From Tannerellaceae bacterium (GTDB lineage Bacteria; Bacteroidota; Bacteroidia; Bacteroidales; Tannerellaceae): a DNA stretch of 25,737 nucleotides. The notes below the pieces were generated by a model. It was not told the DNA's origin and ran no database searches. It worked only from the letters and a program-made list of their open reading frames with translations. Within the stretch, counting starts at the first letter, position 1. The number at the start of each line of letters is the position of its first letter. Shown here one piece after another: positions 16,533 to 24,004 of the stretch. Made by a program: the position numbers and the translations under genes. The stretch is taken from contig JAITAD010000021.1 of assembly GCA_031284275.1 (NCBI GenBank), forward strand, positions 1 through 25,737, in the 5' to 3' direction.

Positions 16533-17720
16533 TCAGGCAATTATTTTATGCTTACGAAACACCCGTTCGATGGCTTTGATGGCAACGTCCAACTGTTCCT
16601 GCTTGTGTGTCGCCATGAGCGAGAAACGTATCAGCGTATCTTCCGGCGCCACTGCCGGCGAAACGACGGGATTGACGAAGACACCCTCCTCAAGCAGTTC
16701 CTTAACAATGAGGAACGTCAAATCATTGTTACGAACAAAGAGCGGGATGATAGGCGTCGAAGTATGTCCTATTTCGCAACCCATGCGGCGAAAACCTTCG
16801 AGGGCGTAACGGGTCAGCTTCCAGAGATGTTCGATACGTTCCGGTTCGCCGAGCATGATGTCGATAGCCGCATCCACCGCAGCGATGGCCGCCGGCGTGC
16901 TGCTTGCGCTGAATATATAGGAACGGGAATGGTGACGGATATAGTTCGTCACCTCCTTATCGGCGGCGATGAAGCCGCCTATCGAGGCGAACGACTTGCT
17001 GAACGTCCCCATGATAAGATCTACGTCCGCCGACACGCCGAAGTGGTTGCATCCGCCACGTCCCTGTTTGCCCAGCATACCTATCCCGTGAGCCTCGTCC
17101 ACCATCACGGCGGCGTCATATTTTTTTGCCAGCGACACGATATCCCGCAAGTTAGCCACATCTCCTTCCATGCTGAATACCGAGTCGGTAACGATGAGTT
17201 TCACCTTGTCCGGCTCGCATTTCCGGAGTTGCTTCTCAAGCGACTCCATATCGTTATGCTTGTATTTCAGCTTGTTCGAGAACGAGAGCCGGTGCCCCTC
17301 TATAATGGAAGCATGGTCAAGTTCATCCCACAGGATATAATCTTCGCGCCCCGTCAGGCAGGATACTACCCCCAGATTGACCTGAAACCCCGTCGAATAG
17401 ATAATAGCATCCTCCTTACCCACAAGGTCGGCCAGACGGCGTTCGAGCGCCACATGGATGTCGAGCGTACCGTTCAGATAACGCGAGCCGGCGCATCCCG
17501 TACCGTATTTGCGCGTCGCCGCTATTGCCGCCTCCTTGACTTTCGGGTGGTTCGTCAGACCGAGGTAGGCATTGGAGCCGAACATCAGCACCTTGCGGCC
17601 ACCGATGGTCACCTCCGTATCCTGATCACTCTCTATTTGACGGAAAAAAGGATAGATACCCGCTGCCATAGCCTTTTGAGGCAAGTCATATTTGGCTAAT
17701 CTGGACTGTAAAATCTTCAT
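16533..17720 (-). CDS. spt: Serine palmitoyltransferase (PLP-dependent, sphingolipid synthesis)
   Basis: 395-residue alpha-oxoamine synthase family enzyme that condenses serine with a long acyl thioester to give 3-ketosphinganine, the first step of the sphingolipids made by Bacteroidales. The N-terminus MKILQSRLAKYDLPQKA and IESDQDTEV are very like the Bacteroides SPT I know. PLP-site residues are visible: His136 (LDHASI), Asp208 and His211 (VDEAHGIG), and Lys242 in TFSKSFASIGG as the Schiff-base lysine. The family includes BioF and Kbl; the N-terminal signature and the absence of a biotin cluster favour SPT. ATG at 17720 is chosen; an upstream open extension to 17807 crosses the promoter and is not protein-like. 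First gene of the spt-ffh-folD-mrp cluster. Confidence 0.92.
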   Translation of the reverse strand: MKILQSRLAKYDLPQKAMAAGIYPFFRQIESDQDTEVTIGGRKVLMFGSNAYLGLTNHPKVKEAAIAATRKYGTGCAGSRYLNGTLDIHVALERRLADLVGKEDAIIYSTGFQVNLGVVSCLTGREDYILWDELDHASIIEGHRLSFSNKLKYKHNDMESLEKQLRKCEPDKVKLIVTDSVFSMEGDVANLRDIVSLAKKYDAAVMVDEAHGIGMLGKQGRGGCNHFGVSADVDLIMGTFSKSFASIGGFIAADKEVTNYIRHHSRSYIFSASSTPAAIAAVDAAIDIMLGEPERIEHLWKLTRYALEGFRRMGCEIGHTSTPIIPLFVRNNDLTFLIVKELLEEGVFVNPVVSPAVAPEDTLIRFSLMATHKQEQLDVAIKAIERVFRKHKIIA

Positions 17721-17778
17721 TTTGTCGGATGTAAGTATTTGGAAGCAGACCATGCGGCCGTAGCGGTCAGGCGGCGCG

Positions 17779-17786
17779 CAAAAGTA
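17779..17786 (-). promoter_or_regulatory. -7 box for the spt-ffh-folD-mrp cluster
   Basis: On the minus strand this reads TACTTTTG, an exact TAnnTTTG match, with a TTG 18 bases upstream (17805-17807) in the position of the -33 element. It lies 58 bases before the spt ATG. It is divergent from the promoter at 17836-17843. Confidence 0.65.
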
Positions 17787-17835
17787 GCAATATTTCGGCT
17801 TCCGCAACCGCCGGGCGCTAACTGCGGAATGTTAC

Positions 17836-17843
17836 TACCTTTG
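17836..17843 (+). promoter_or_regulatory. -7 box for the DUF6242 lipoprotein gene
   Basis: TACCTTTG matches TAnnTTTG and lies 27 bases before the ATG at 17871. No clear -33 TTTG. The 150-base gap 17721-17870 contains this and the divergent spt promoter and nothing else recognisable. Confidence 0.6.
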
Positions 17844-17870
17844 CGGCGAACAGCTAACGACAACGAACCT

Positions 17871-19268
17871 ATGAGGACAACAAGCGCCCCCAAGCACAGG
17901 ACGGCAAGCCTACGGGCAATACCTTTTCTCTTCATGATAGCAGCCTCTGTCACGCTACTCTGTTCCTGTCTGGGAGGCAGTGAAGACGATTACGACGTCG
18001 ATATCCCCAAAGACTGTCAGATAGCCCTCTTTTCCCTCTCCCACGACTCCATCCCCGTTCTGGCGGAAACCAAGTTCACCATCGACCAGATCAACGGCGA
18101 GATTTTCAACATCGACTCCCTCCCTTGCGGAACGATCGTCGGAAAGGCTGCCTGTTCCATTCGGACCGTCAATACTTACGCCGTAGCAGCCATACACATC
18201 GTACAGGAAACGAACGCCGATACCTTAGTACTCACCTCAACGACCGTAAGCAACGCCGTGACGTGGACCGCCGCCGACTCGGTAGACCTTGCACAACCCG
18301 TACAGATCATCGTCTACGGCATCGACGGCGTCACCCGAAAGACTTACCTCGCATGCCTCAACATCCACCGACAGGAACCCGAAGCCATGTCCTGGACTGT
18401 CTGGGCTGACGGTCCCTCCGACGAAGCCGACGCAGAAATCGCCACCGTCATCCTCGGCGATAATTTCCTGACTTGTTTCCGCAATGCCGACGGGGTCGTC
18501 AGGTGGCAACGCATCCCCATCACCGACAAGAACGGACGGATCGGCGGAGAAACCATAGGATTGGAAGGCATCAACGGTGTCGATATCCGGCAGTTGGCTG
18601 CCCACGAAGGCCGCCTCTACCTCCCCTCCGACGAAGGCCTGCTCTCTTCCGTCGACGGAGAAACATGGGAAAAAGTACTCGGAGGAGAAGCATGGCTGTA
18701 CATTCTCGGCTCTATTAAGGGCGGAAGCCAACAGGATGCCGTACTGGCCGGTATCGCCCGTATCGATGGAGAGGAACGCTTCGTCCACTTGGATACCGAC
18801 GGTTTCGGAACGGGCGCTATCGTCCCCGATGATTTCCCGCAGCGGGGAGCGGCAAGGACTACTTTCATCGCCATGCACCGTAACTACCTCCTCCTTGCCG
18901 GCGGACGAACCGTTGCCGATGAGCTTACCGCACACTGTTGGAGCAGCCCCGACGGAGAGACATGGGTCAGGCTTACCGGCGAACACAACCCCGACGGCTT
19001 CTCTCCGCGCGAAGGCGCCGCCCTTGTCGAATATGACGGTTACCTCTGGCTTTTCGGAGGGCGTACCGATGCCGGCGACTGCGATAATACCCTCTTCCGC
19101 TCACGCGACAGAGGTATCACTTGGCAGACGGCGCCTGCCGTCGTCGCCCTGCCCGCACACTTTACGCCGACACCTTTCGCCAACGTCTTCCCTGATGGCA
19201 ACGGCGCATTGCTTCTCTTCTCCGCCACATACATTCGGCGCGGAGGAATCAATCGGTTGCTTTGGTAA
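17871..19268 (+). CDS. DUF6242 domain lipoprotein with Kelch/BNR-like propeller
   Basis: 465-residue lipoprotein. The N-terminus has a basic region, a hydrophobic stretch (AIPFLFMIAASVTLL) and a lipobox ending at Cys33 (LCSC), followed by LGGSEDDYD; acidic residues soon after the cysteine resemble Bacteroidetes lipoprotein surface-export signals, so exposure on the cell surface is inferred. The next part (IALFSLSHDSIPVL, FTIDQINGEIFNIDSLPCGT) matches the Bacteroidales DUF6242 family. The C-terminal half carries S-x-DGETW repeats (SSVDGETW, SSPDGETW, SRDRGITW) and LWLFGGRTD, a beta-propeller of the Kelch or BNR type. Start 17871 fits the promoter and lipobox; an in-frame extension to 17739 runs through the promoter and is rejected. 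Ligand unknown. The gene precedes the giant T9SS protein but is separated from it by 85 bases and a promoter. Confidence 0.87.
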   Translation: MRTTSAPKHRTASLRAIPFLFMIAASVTLLCSCLGGSEDDYDVDIPKDCQIALFSLSHDSIPVLAETKFTIDQINGEIFNIDSLPCGTIVGKAACSIRTVNTYAVAAIHIVQETNADTLVLTSTTVSNAVTWTAADSVDLAQPVQIIVYGIDGVTRKTYLACLNIHRQEPEAMSWTVWADGPSDEADAEIATVILGDNFLTCFRNADGVVRWQRIPITDKNGRIGGETIGLEGINGVDIRQLAAHEGRLYLPSDEGLLSSVDGETWEKVLGGEAWLYILGSIKGGSQQDAVLAGIARIDGEERFVHLDTDGFGTGAIVPDDFPQRGAARTTFIAMHRNYLLLAGGRTVADELTAHCWSSPDGETWVRLTGEHNPDGFSPREGAALVEYDGYLWLFGGRTDAGDCDNTLFRSRDRGITWQTAPAVVALPAHFTPTPFANVFPDGNGALLLFSATYIRRGGINRLLW

Positions 19269-19309
19269 CCTCCATATCAAAAAAAAGAAAACGCTAAAAA
19301 GATTTTTAG

Positions 19310-19317
19310 TAACATTG
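19310..19317 (+). promoter_or_regulatory. -7 box for the giant repeat protein
   Basis: TAACATTG is TAnnTTTG with one mismatch, 36 bases before the ATG at 19354. The surrounding TTTAGTAACATTGC closely resembles TTTAGTAACTTTGC upstream of the first LRR paralog, hinting at similar control of the two T9SS cargo units. Confidence 0.5.
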
Positions 19318-19353
19318 CACCCAATTAGCTCTATCAAGTAAGCGACTGTCAAT

Positions 19354-22300
19354 ATGAACGCATACAGCAAACTCGCCACCGTACTCCTCCTCGCCGTTTC
19401 CGTCACAACATACGAAGCATACGGCAAAACATGGCACGTATCCACTACCGGACGAGACTTCTCTGCCTATAACAACGGCGAGAGTTTTGACAAGGCCGTC
19501 AACTTGACAGCGGCTTGTATAAATGGTGCAGAAGGCGACACTTTTCTCCTCTACGATGAAGCATACGATCTCATAGAGTCAATCTCTATTACATACCATG
19601 TTACCTTCATCAGAGGGTACTCCGCCAACATCGACCATTACAAGATAACTTTTGCAAATACCTCTACCTTGGGCTTTGACTTCTGTCCGGTCGATCCCAA
19701 CGGAAACGAGACCCTGACTAACACTTACTTCCTCTCCGGTACCCCGAAGCAGTTTCCCCTTAGCTTTGGCTATAACGATGTATATTTCTGTGTCGTCGCC
19801 CGACACAATACCCAAGCGCGATACCTTACCCCCGCCATTATCGCTAACGGCATAGCCGTCGAACCGATGAGCGCCGCCGAAATGGGACGCTTCGGATGGA
19901 AATCGGACTCTCTGAAAGCAGGATATTTCAGCCCTGAACGATATTACTATTACCACGTCGCAGGGGACCACAATTTCAACATCTCCCTCACTGACCCTCT
20001 GCTGCTCACCACCATCGCAATGCCTCCCAAGCCCGAAACCGAACAAGCCCCGTTCCTCCAACCCGTTGAACCCCGATACGCTGAAAAGTTTGCCATCGAC
20101 GCCAACACCCTCCGAAACGAATACCTCACTTTCTACGTGCAGCACAATCCGCCCTACGAAGACTACCGCTTCAAGATGGCTTTGTACGACCGTTTCCTGA
20201 CCGAATCCGATGTACCGCCCATCAACAGCGAAAACGGAAAGATTCACCGTCTCACCCTGTCGCTCGACAACTTCCTCAAAGCCGGAGAGAACCTCTTTCC
20301 TGCTCCTTTTCTGCGGGAGATGACACCCGTTTTCTACATTGATCTGTCGGCCTTCGTTTATCCTGCTCTGCCCGAAGGTTATTACTATGTACCCGATACT
20401 GTCGCTCCTTTCATATCCTACCGTGAAACGGCGAATGACGACACCATCTCCATCCGTTGTGACCTTGCCGAAGAACCGTTCTACCACATCGGCGCACCGA
20501 CGGTTGAAATTGAATTGACACCCGTCCTTGAAGACGGAACGGACACCAAGCTCGCCGATATCCTTCCCGCTACGGACAAGACATACTCCTATCGGTTGCA
20601 TCACGACGCCGACGCACGTATCCGCATCACTCCCCCCTCCTATTACACCATCAATGTAACCAACCCAAAGCAGTTGCCCGGTCTCTCTTTCCCGCTGACC
20701 ACCGGAGAGTACCTTTACAGTCGGGACAGTGTTTTTTCTTTTAATATCGTTATTGATTCCGACCATGCCGGCGCCGTCGTACCGGTACCGACCCTCGTTG
20801 ATACTGCCACGGCGGAAACGTTCCCGTTGTTCCCCACAAAATCTGTCAAAATAGAGGAGGATTTCACGCACATCTATACTTTCGCTTTTCAACTCGGCGA
20901 CGCCACAGGTAACCCTTATCTCGAACTTGACATTGATGCCGAATACCACGACCTCACTTTCCCTGCCCCCTCCGAATTAGCAAAAATCGGCCTCCAATAC
21001 GTCAAGAACTACACCGCACCCTCCTCCTCCGAAAGTAATGCCACCTTCTACTACTCCACACGCAACACTGATGAAACGGCCATATCCTTGGGACATGATA
21101 CCCTCGCCATTCTCGGTACCGTCGGAACGGCGTACGTGGTAGAGATACTTCAAGGCGGAACAATTTTGCCGGTGACTCCCGAACGTACACGAACCGTCAA
21201 AAACGGTATCGAATACTACTACGCCCTCCACTTCTCCGGAAAAGGTAACTTCCTCTCCATCCGTGAGGCCAACCAAACGGTCATCGTCCTCCCCACCCCA
21301 CCCGCCGGTATATCCTATCAGGCGGGGACGTATAACGTCCGTCCCGGAGACATCTTCTCTTTCACCCTTACCACCTTGCAGCCCTACCATGACGCACGTC
21401 CCGTGGTGAAGTTCCTCGGTAACGAATTGGCTTACGAACAAACAGGCGACAGCGCCTACCTTTTCACGACCACCATCCCCGCCACCATCCCCACCAAATT
21501 AGAGTTCACCGTCGCTGAATGCCTTGCCGAAGCCGAAGCCGGCAGTAACCCTGCCTCTCTCATCACGCTTGATTACACCAAGGTAGATACCGAAATAGAG
21601 AGCGCCGTCTCCTCAGGCGTCACGGCCGACCCCAAAGTCGCCTATCTCCGGAGGGCGCCTCTCCATCCCGTCACAGGTTCTGTTTCGTTCACCCTCACCG
21701 ACTTCGCTTTCAAACGACTCATCCCCCTTGTCTTTGCCGCCGATACCGACACCCTTCACTGTACCGATCATACCGTCACCTCTGAAGGCGCGCGCTACAC
21801 CTATACCTACAGCCTTGTTCCACAACATCCTGTCACCTCCGTCCCCGCTGCTTACCCGATTAAGGTCACCTTACCCCGCGTTTCTCAAACTTTTCGCTCC
21901 TCTTATTCCGGCATCTCTTTCGAAAACACTCCGGACGGGTTCGTCGACTACGAAAAGCCCATCTACTACCCCATCGGAGGAACTTTCTCTTTCACCCTCC
22001 GCTCACCCGGGCTGTATGCTGATGTCCCCCCCGTCGTTAAAGTGAATAATAACGAACAGCCATTCGTCAAAGCCATCCCGCCTCTCTACTACTACACGCT
22101 TCCCACCGACGAGGACGCTGAGATTACCCTCTCGCTCGACAGCCGCACCGTCACCCTGCCCAAACTGCCGGAAGGCCTCTCTTACTTCGGGCTGCCCGGC
22201 GCCGGTGAACACAACATCGCAACCAACGGTTACATCTATTTTACCGTCACCGTCAATACTACCCCCTCCGATGTCCTCGGCGGCGTCTACTTCCCGCAGC

Positions 22301-23826
22301 TCACCCTCGGCGGCATCGTCATCCAACCTTATGAAGCAGACGAAACAAATAACCGATACACCTATCGCCTCAAAGCCGATGACCACCTCAATCCCCAAAT
22401 CGTACGCCTCTCGCGCATAAACACTTTCACCCTCCCCACCCTCCTCGACGGTATCTCCTATGCCGATTCCGACGGTATCACCTACGCCAACGGAACCACT
22501 CCTCCGGTAATAACCGCCTCCATTATCGCAAAAAGTTTTACCCTTCACATTGATGCCGACTACCACCGTATCCCTCTGACCGTTTCTTTCAACGGTGTAG
22601 CCCTTGTTCCCGACAATGTCGTTACCGACGCCGATGGCGCCCGTACCTGTTACTACACACTCTACTCCACCGTCAGCGGTGTTCTCACCCTTGATTTCAA
22701 CCCCATCGCCGTTGTCTTCCCTGCGAGCCTGCCTTTCGGCGTCGCTTATCTCGCCGATAATCTCGGCGCCGGAAAACATTTCTTCCCGGTCGGCGGGACT
22801 TGCCGCCTCGTACTCCAAACAGCCGCCGGCAACACCGTCCCTCCCATGGTACAGTTGCGGCGCGGCGGCACAGGGAGCGGCCTGGACAACATCCCCTCCC
22901 AGTTCCTCTCTTCCGGCCGCTATGCCTATGAGTTCACCGTCACCCGTCCCACTTCCGCCGCTGCTATCCCCACCCTATCCCCTATCGTCACTTTCGGCAA
23001 CCTCGCCATGCTCATCACCACCGAACCGGGAATCACTGTCGTCTCCGACCGAAAGCCTGGCATACACTACTTCCCCCTCACCGGTATTCGGGATACCCTC
23101 ATCCTCTCCGTCGATCCGCTTTATGCCGGTATCGTCCCCACCCTCACCGTGAACGGCTTCGAGCAGGCCCCCGCCCGCGTCCAACCCAATCTTTACACCT
23201 ACTACCTCGCCAGCAATAGCGGCAGTATCCTCGCTGTCGAAGCCTCTCTTCGGTACAACATCTATGTCCTCGAACAAGTCCTTGACGCCAACTACTACCT
23301 CCTTCTCCCCTCTGCCGGCACTTATTATCGCAACGCCGGCGCTCCTTTCTCCTTCCGTGTGCAAGACTACCTCTCCCTTGGCATTATCCCCACCGTCACC
23401 GTTTCCACCGATATTTTTGCCGACTCTCAAGTCCTCGAAGTCTCCGCATACGAAGGTAACGATTACGACTACCTGCACTTCCACCCCGATATCCTCTACA
23501 CTACTTTTACCATCCGAGTCACCGCCGACATCCACACCGACATCTCCACCGCCCTTATCCCCGTTTCCGGCACATCCTCTCCCGACGATGCCCTTGACCC
23601 CACCGCCCTCCCCACCGTTACTTATCAGGACGGCGCCTTCCATTTCCGCAACCTTGCCGGACGTCCCGTCCAACTCTTCACCCCCGCCGGTCGGCTCGTC
23701 GCCCTCATCACTCCTCCCACCAACGACCATACCGCTCATTTCCCCCTCCCCTCTTCCCTTTATTTCCTCGTCGTCCCCCCCACCCTTTCCGACGCTCCTT
23801 TTACCACCAAACTGCTCATCCCCTAA
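19354..23826 (+). CDS. Giant secreted repeat protein with T9SS sorting domain
   Basis: 1490 residues, no named family recognised. Signal peptide about 1-24 (LATVLLLAVSV core, ending EAYG). Residues 26-100 (TWHVSTTGRDFSAYNNG, then GAEGDTFLLYDEAY and IRGYSANID) recall the opening of the beta-helix modules in the LRR paralogs but lack the DGNDxNDG core. From about 336 to 1395 there are about eleven diverged repeats of around 96 residues. The C-terminal segment (about 1420-1490: DGAFHFRNLAGRPVQLFTPAGRLV ... PFTTKLLIP, quoted in parts) fits a T9SS type A sorting domain. Tyr, Thr and Pro are abundant, and the repeats look like all-beta sandwiches. No catalytic motif seen. A surface fibre, adhesin or S-layer-like role is inference. 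It is followed by a strong terminator at 23867 and so ends its transcription unit. Confidence 0.85.
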   Translation: MNAYSKLATVLLLAVSVTTYEAYGKTWHVSTTGRDFSAYNNGESFDKAVNLTAACINGAEGDTFLLYDEAYDLIESISITYHVTFIRGYSANIDHYKITFANTSTLGFDFCPVDPNGNETLTNTYFLSGTPKQFPLSFGYNDVYFCVVARHNTQARYLTPAIIANGIAVEPMSAAEMGRFGWKSDSLKAGYFSPERYYYYHVAGDHNFNISLTDPLLLTTIAMPPKPETEQAPFLQPVEPRYAEKFAIDANTLRNEYLTFYVQHNPPYEDYRFKMALYDRFLTESDVPPINSENGKIHRLTLSLDNFLKAGENLFPAPFLREMTPVFYIDLSAFVYPALPEGYYYVPDTVAPFISYRETANDDTISIRCDLAEEPFYHIGAPTVEIELTPVLEDGTDTKLADILPATDKTYSYRLHHDADARIRITPPSYYTINVTNPKQLPGLSFPLTTGEYLYSRDSVFSFNIVIDSDHAGAVVPVPTLVDTATAETFPLFPTKSVKIEEDFTHIYTFAFQLGDATGNPYLELDIDAEYHDLTFPAPSELAKIGLQYVKNYTAPSSSESNATFYYSTRNTDETAISLGHDTLAILGTVGTAYVVEILQGGTILPVTPERTRTVKNGIEYYYALHFSGKGNFLSIREANQTVIVLPTPPAGISYQAGTYNVRPGDIFSFTLTTLQPYHDARPVVKFLGNELAYEQTGDSAYLFTTTIPATIPTKLEFTVAECLAEAEAGSNPASLITLDYTKVDTEIESAVSSGVTADPKVAYLRRAPLHPVTGSVSFTLTDFAFKRLIPLVFAADTDTLHCTDHTVTSEGARYTYTYSLVPQHPVTSVPAAYPIKVTLPRVSQTFRSSYSGISFENTPDGFVDYEKPIYYPIGGTFSFTLRSPGLYADVPPVVKVNNNEQPFVKAIPPLYYYTLPTDEDAEITLSLDSRTVTLPKLPEGLSYFGLPGAGEHNIATNGYIYFTVTVNTTPSDVLGGVYFPQLTLGGIVIQPYEADETNNRYTYRLKADDHLNPQIVRLSRINTFTLPTLLDGISYADSDGITYANGTTPPVITASIIAKSFTLHIDADYHRIPLTVSFNGVALVPDNVVTDADGARTCYYTLYSTVSGVLTLDFNPIAVVFPASLPFGVAYLADNLGAGKHFFPVGGTCRLVLQTAAGNTVPPMVQLRRGGTGSGLDNIPSQFLSSGRYAYEFTVTRPTSAAAIPTLSPIVTFGNLAMLITTEPGITVVSDRKPGIHYFPLTGIRDTLILSVDPLYAGIVPTLTVNGFEQAPARVQPNLYTYYLASNSGSILAVEASLRYNIYVLEQVLDANYYLLLPSAGTYYRNAGAPFSFRVQDYLSLGIIPTVTVSTDIFADSQVLEVSAYEGNDYDYLHFHPDILYTTFTIRVTADIHTDISTALIPVSGTSSPDDALDPTALPTVTYQDGAFHFRNLAGRPVQLFTPAGRLVALITPPTNDHTAHFPLPSSLYFLVVPPTLSDAPFTTKLLIP
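20359..23538 (+). repeat. About eleven ~96-residue protein repeats inside the giant protein
   Basis: Unit starts estimated at residues 336, 431, 533, 642, 734, 835, 932, 1023, 1118, 1212 and 1301, with spacings of 89-109. Shared outline: a strand ending near LPxxPxGISY, a short linker with G-x-Y, a GxxFSFTL strand, a hydrophobic strand around PxVxxxG, then a YxYxL strand and a short closing strand. The best copies begin at 642 (VLPTPPAGISY, GDIFSFTL), 835 (SGISF, GGTFSFTL) and 932 (TLPKLPEGLSY). The copies are strongly diverged and no DNA-level tandem repeat was noticed. Confidence 0.65.
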
Positions 23827-23866
23827 TTAATTTCCTCCTACCCCTAAAACATATCCCTCACATACG

Positions 23867-23901
23867 AAAGAGCCGACTTCCTGTCGGCTCTTTCTTTTTT
23901 T
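23867..23901 (+). terminator. Rho-independent terminator
   Basis: A perfect 11-bp stem (AAAGAGCCGAC / GTCGGCTCTTT) with the 5-base loop TTCCT, followed by C and seven T. It lies 40 bases after the stop of the giant repeat protein gene and ends that transcription unit before the SusC promoter. Confidence 0.93.
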
Positions 23902-23963
23902 CCCGACCACGCACAGGCCGGAAATACCTTTTTTGTGGTATTGTCGCCGGTAAAGTGCAAACA

Positions 23964-23971
23964 TACTTTTG
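23964..23971 (+). promoter_or_regulatory. Promoter of the susC-like gene
   Basis: TACTTTTG matches TAnnTTTG, with a TTG at 23941-23943 twenty bases upstream in the -33 position. The ATG follows at 24005. A 6-bp inverted repeat (AATACC 23923-23928, GGTATT 23937-23942) overlaps the -33 element and could be an operator, though it is short. Confidence 0.68.
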
Positions 23972-24004
23972 CCTCCGTAACACCAACTAATTAAACGTGC
24001 GGTT

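Noticed and set aside
16530..17699. Long plus-strand open frame opposite spt
   Set aside because: The spt frame carries all PLP-enzyme motifs; the opposite frame has no recognisable motif.
17739..17870. N-terminal extension of the DUF6242 lipoprotein
   Set aside because: It runs through the TACCTTTG promoter and moves the lipobox to about residue 77, too far for a lipoprotein signal peptide.
19579..20949. 456-codon antisense open frame within the giant protein gene
   Set aside because: Low-complexity Gly/Val/Arg-rich translation antisense to a gene with signal peptide, repeats and sorting tail; a by-product of the codon bias.
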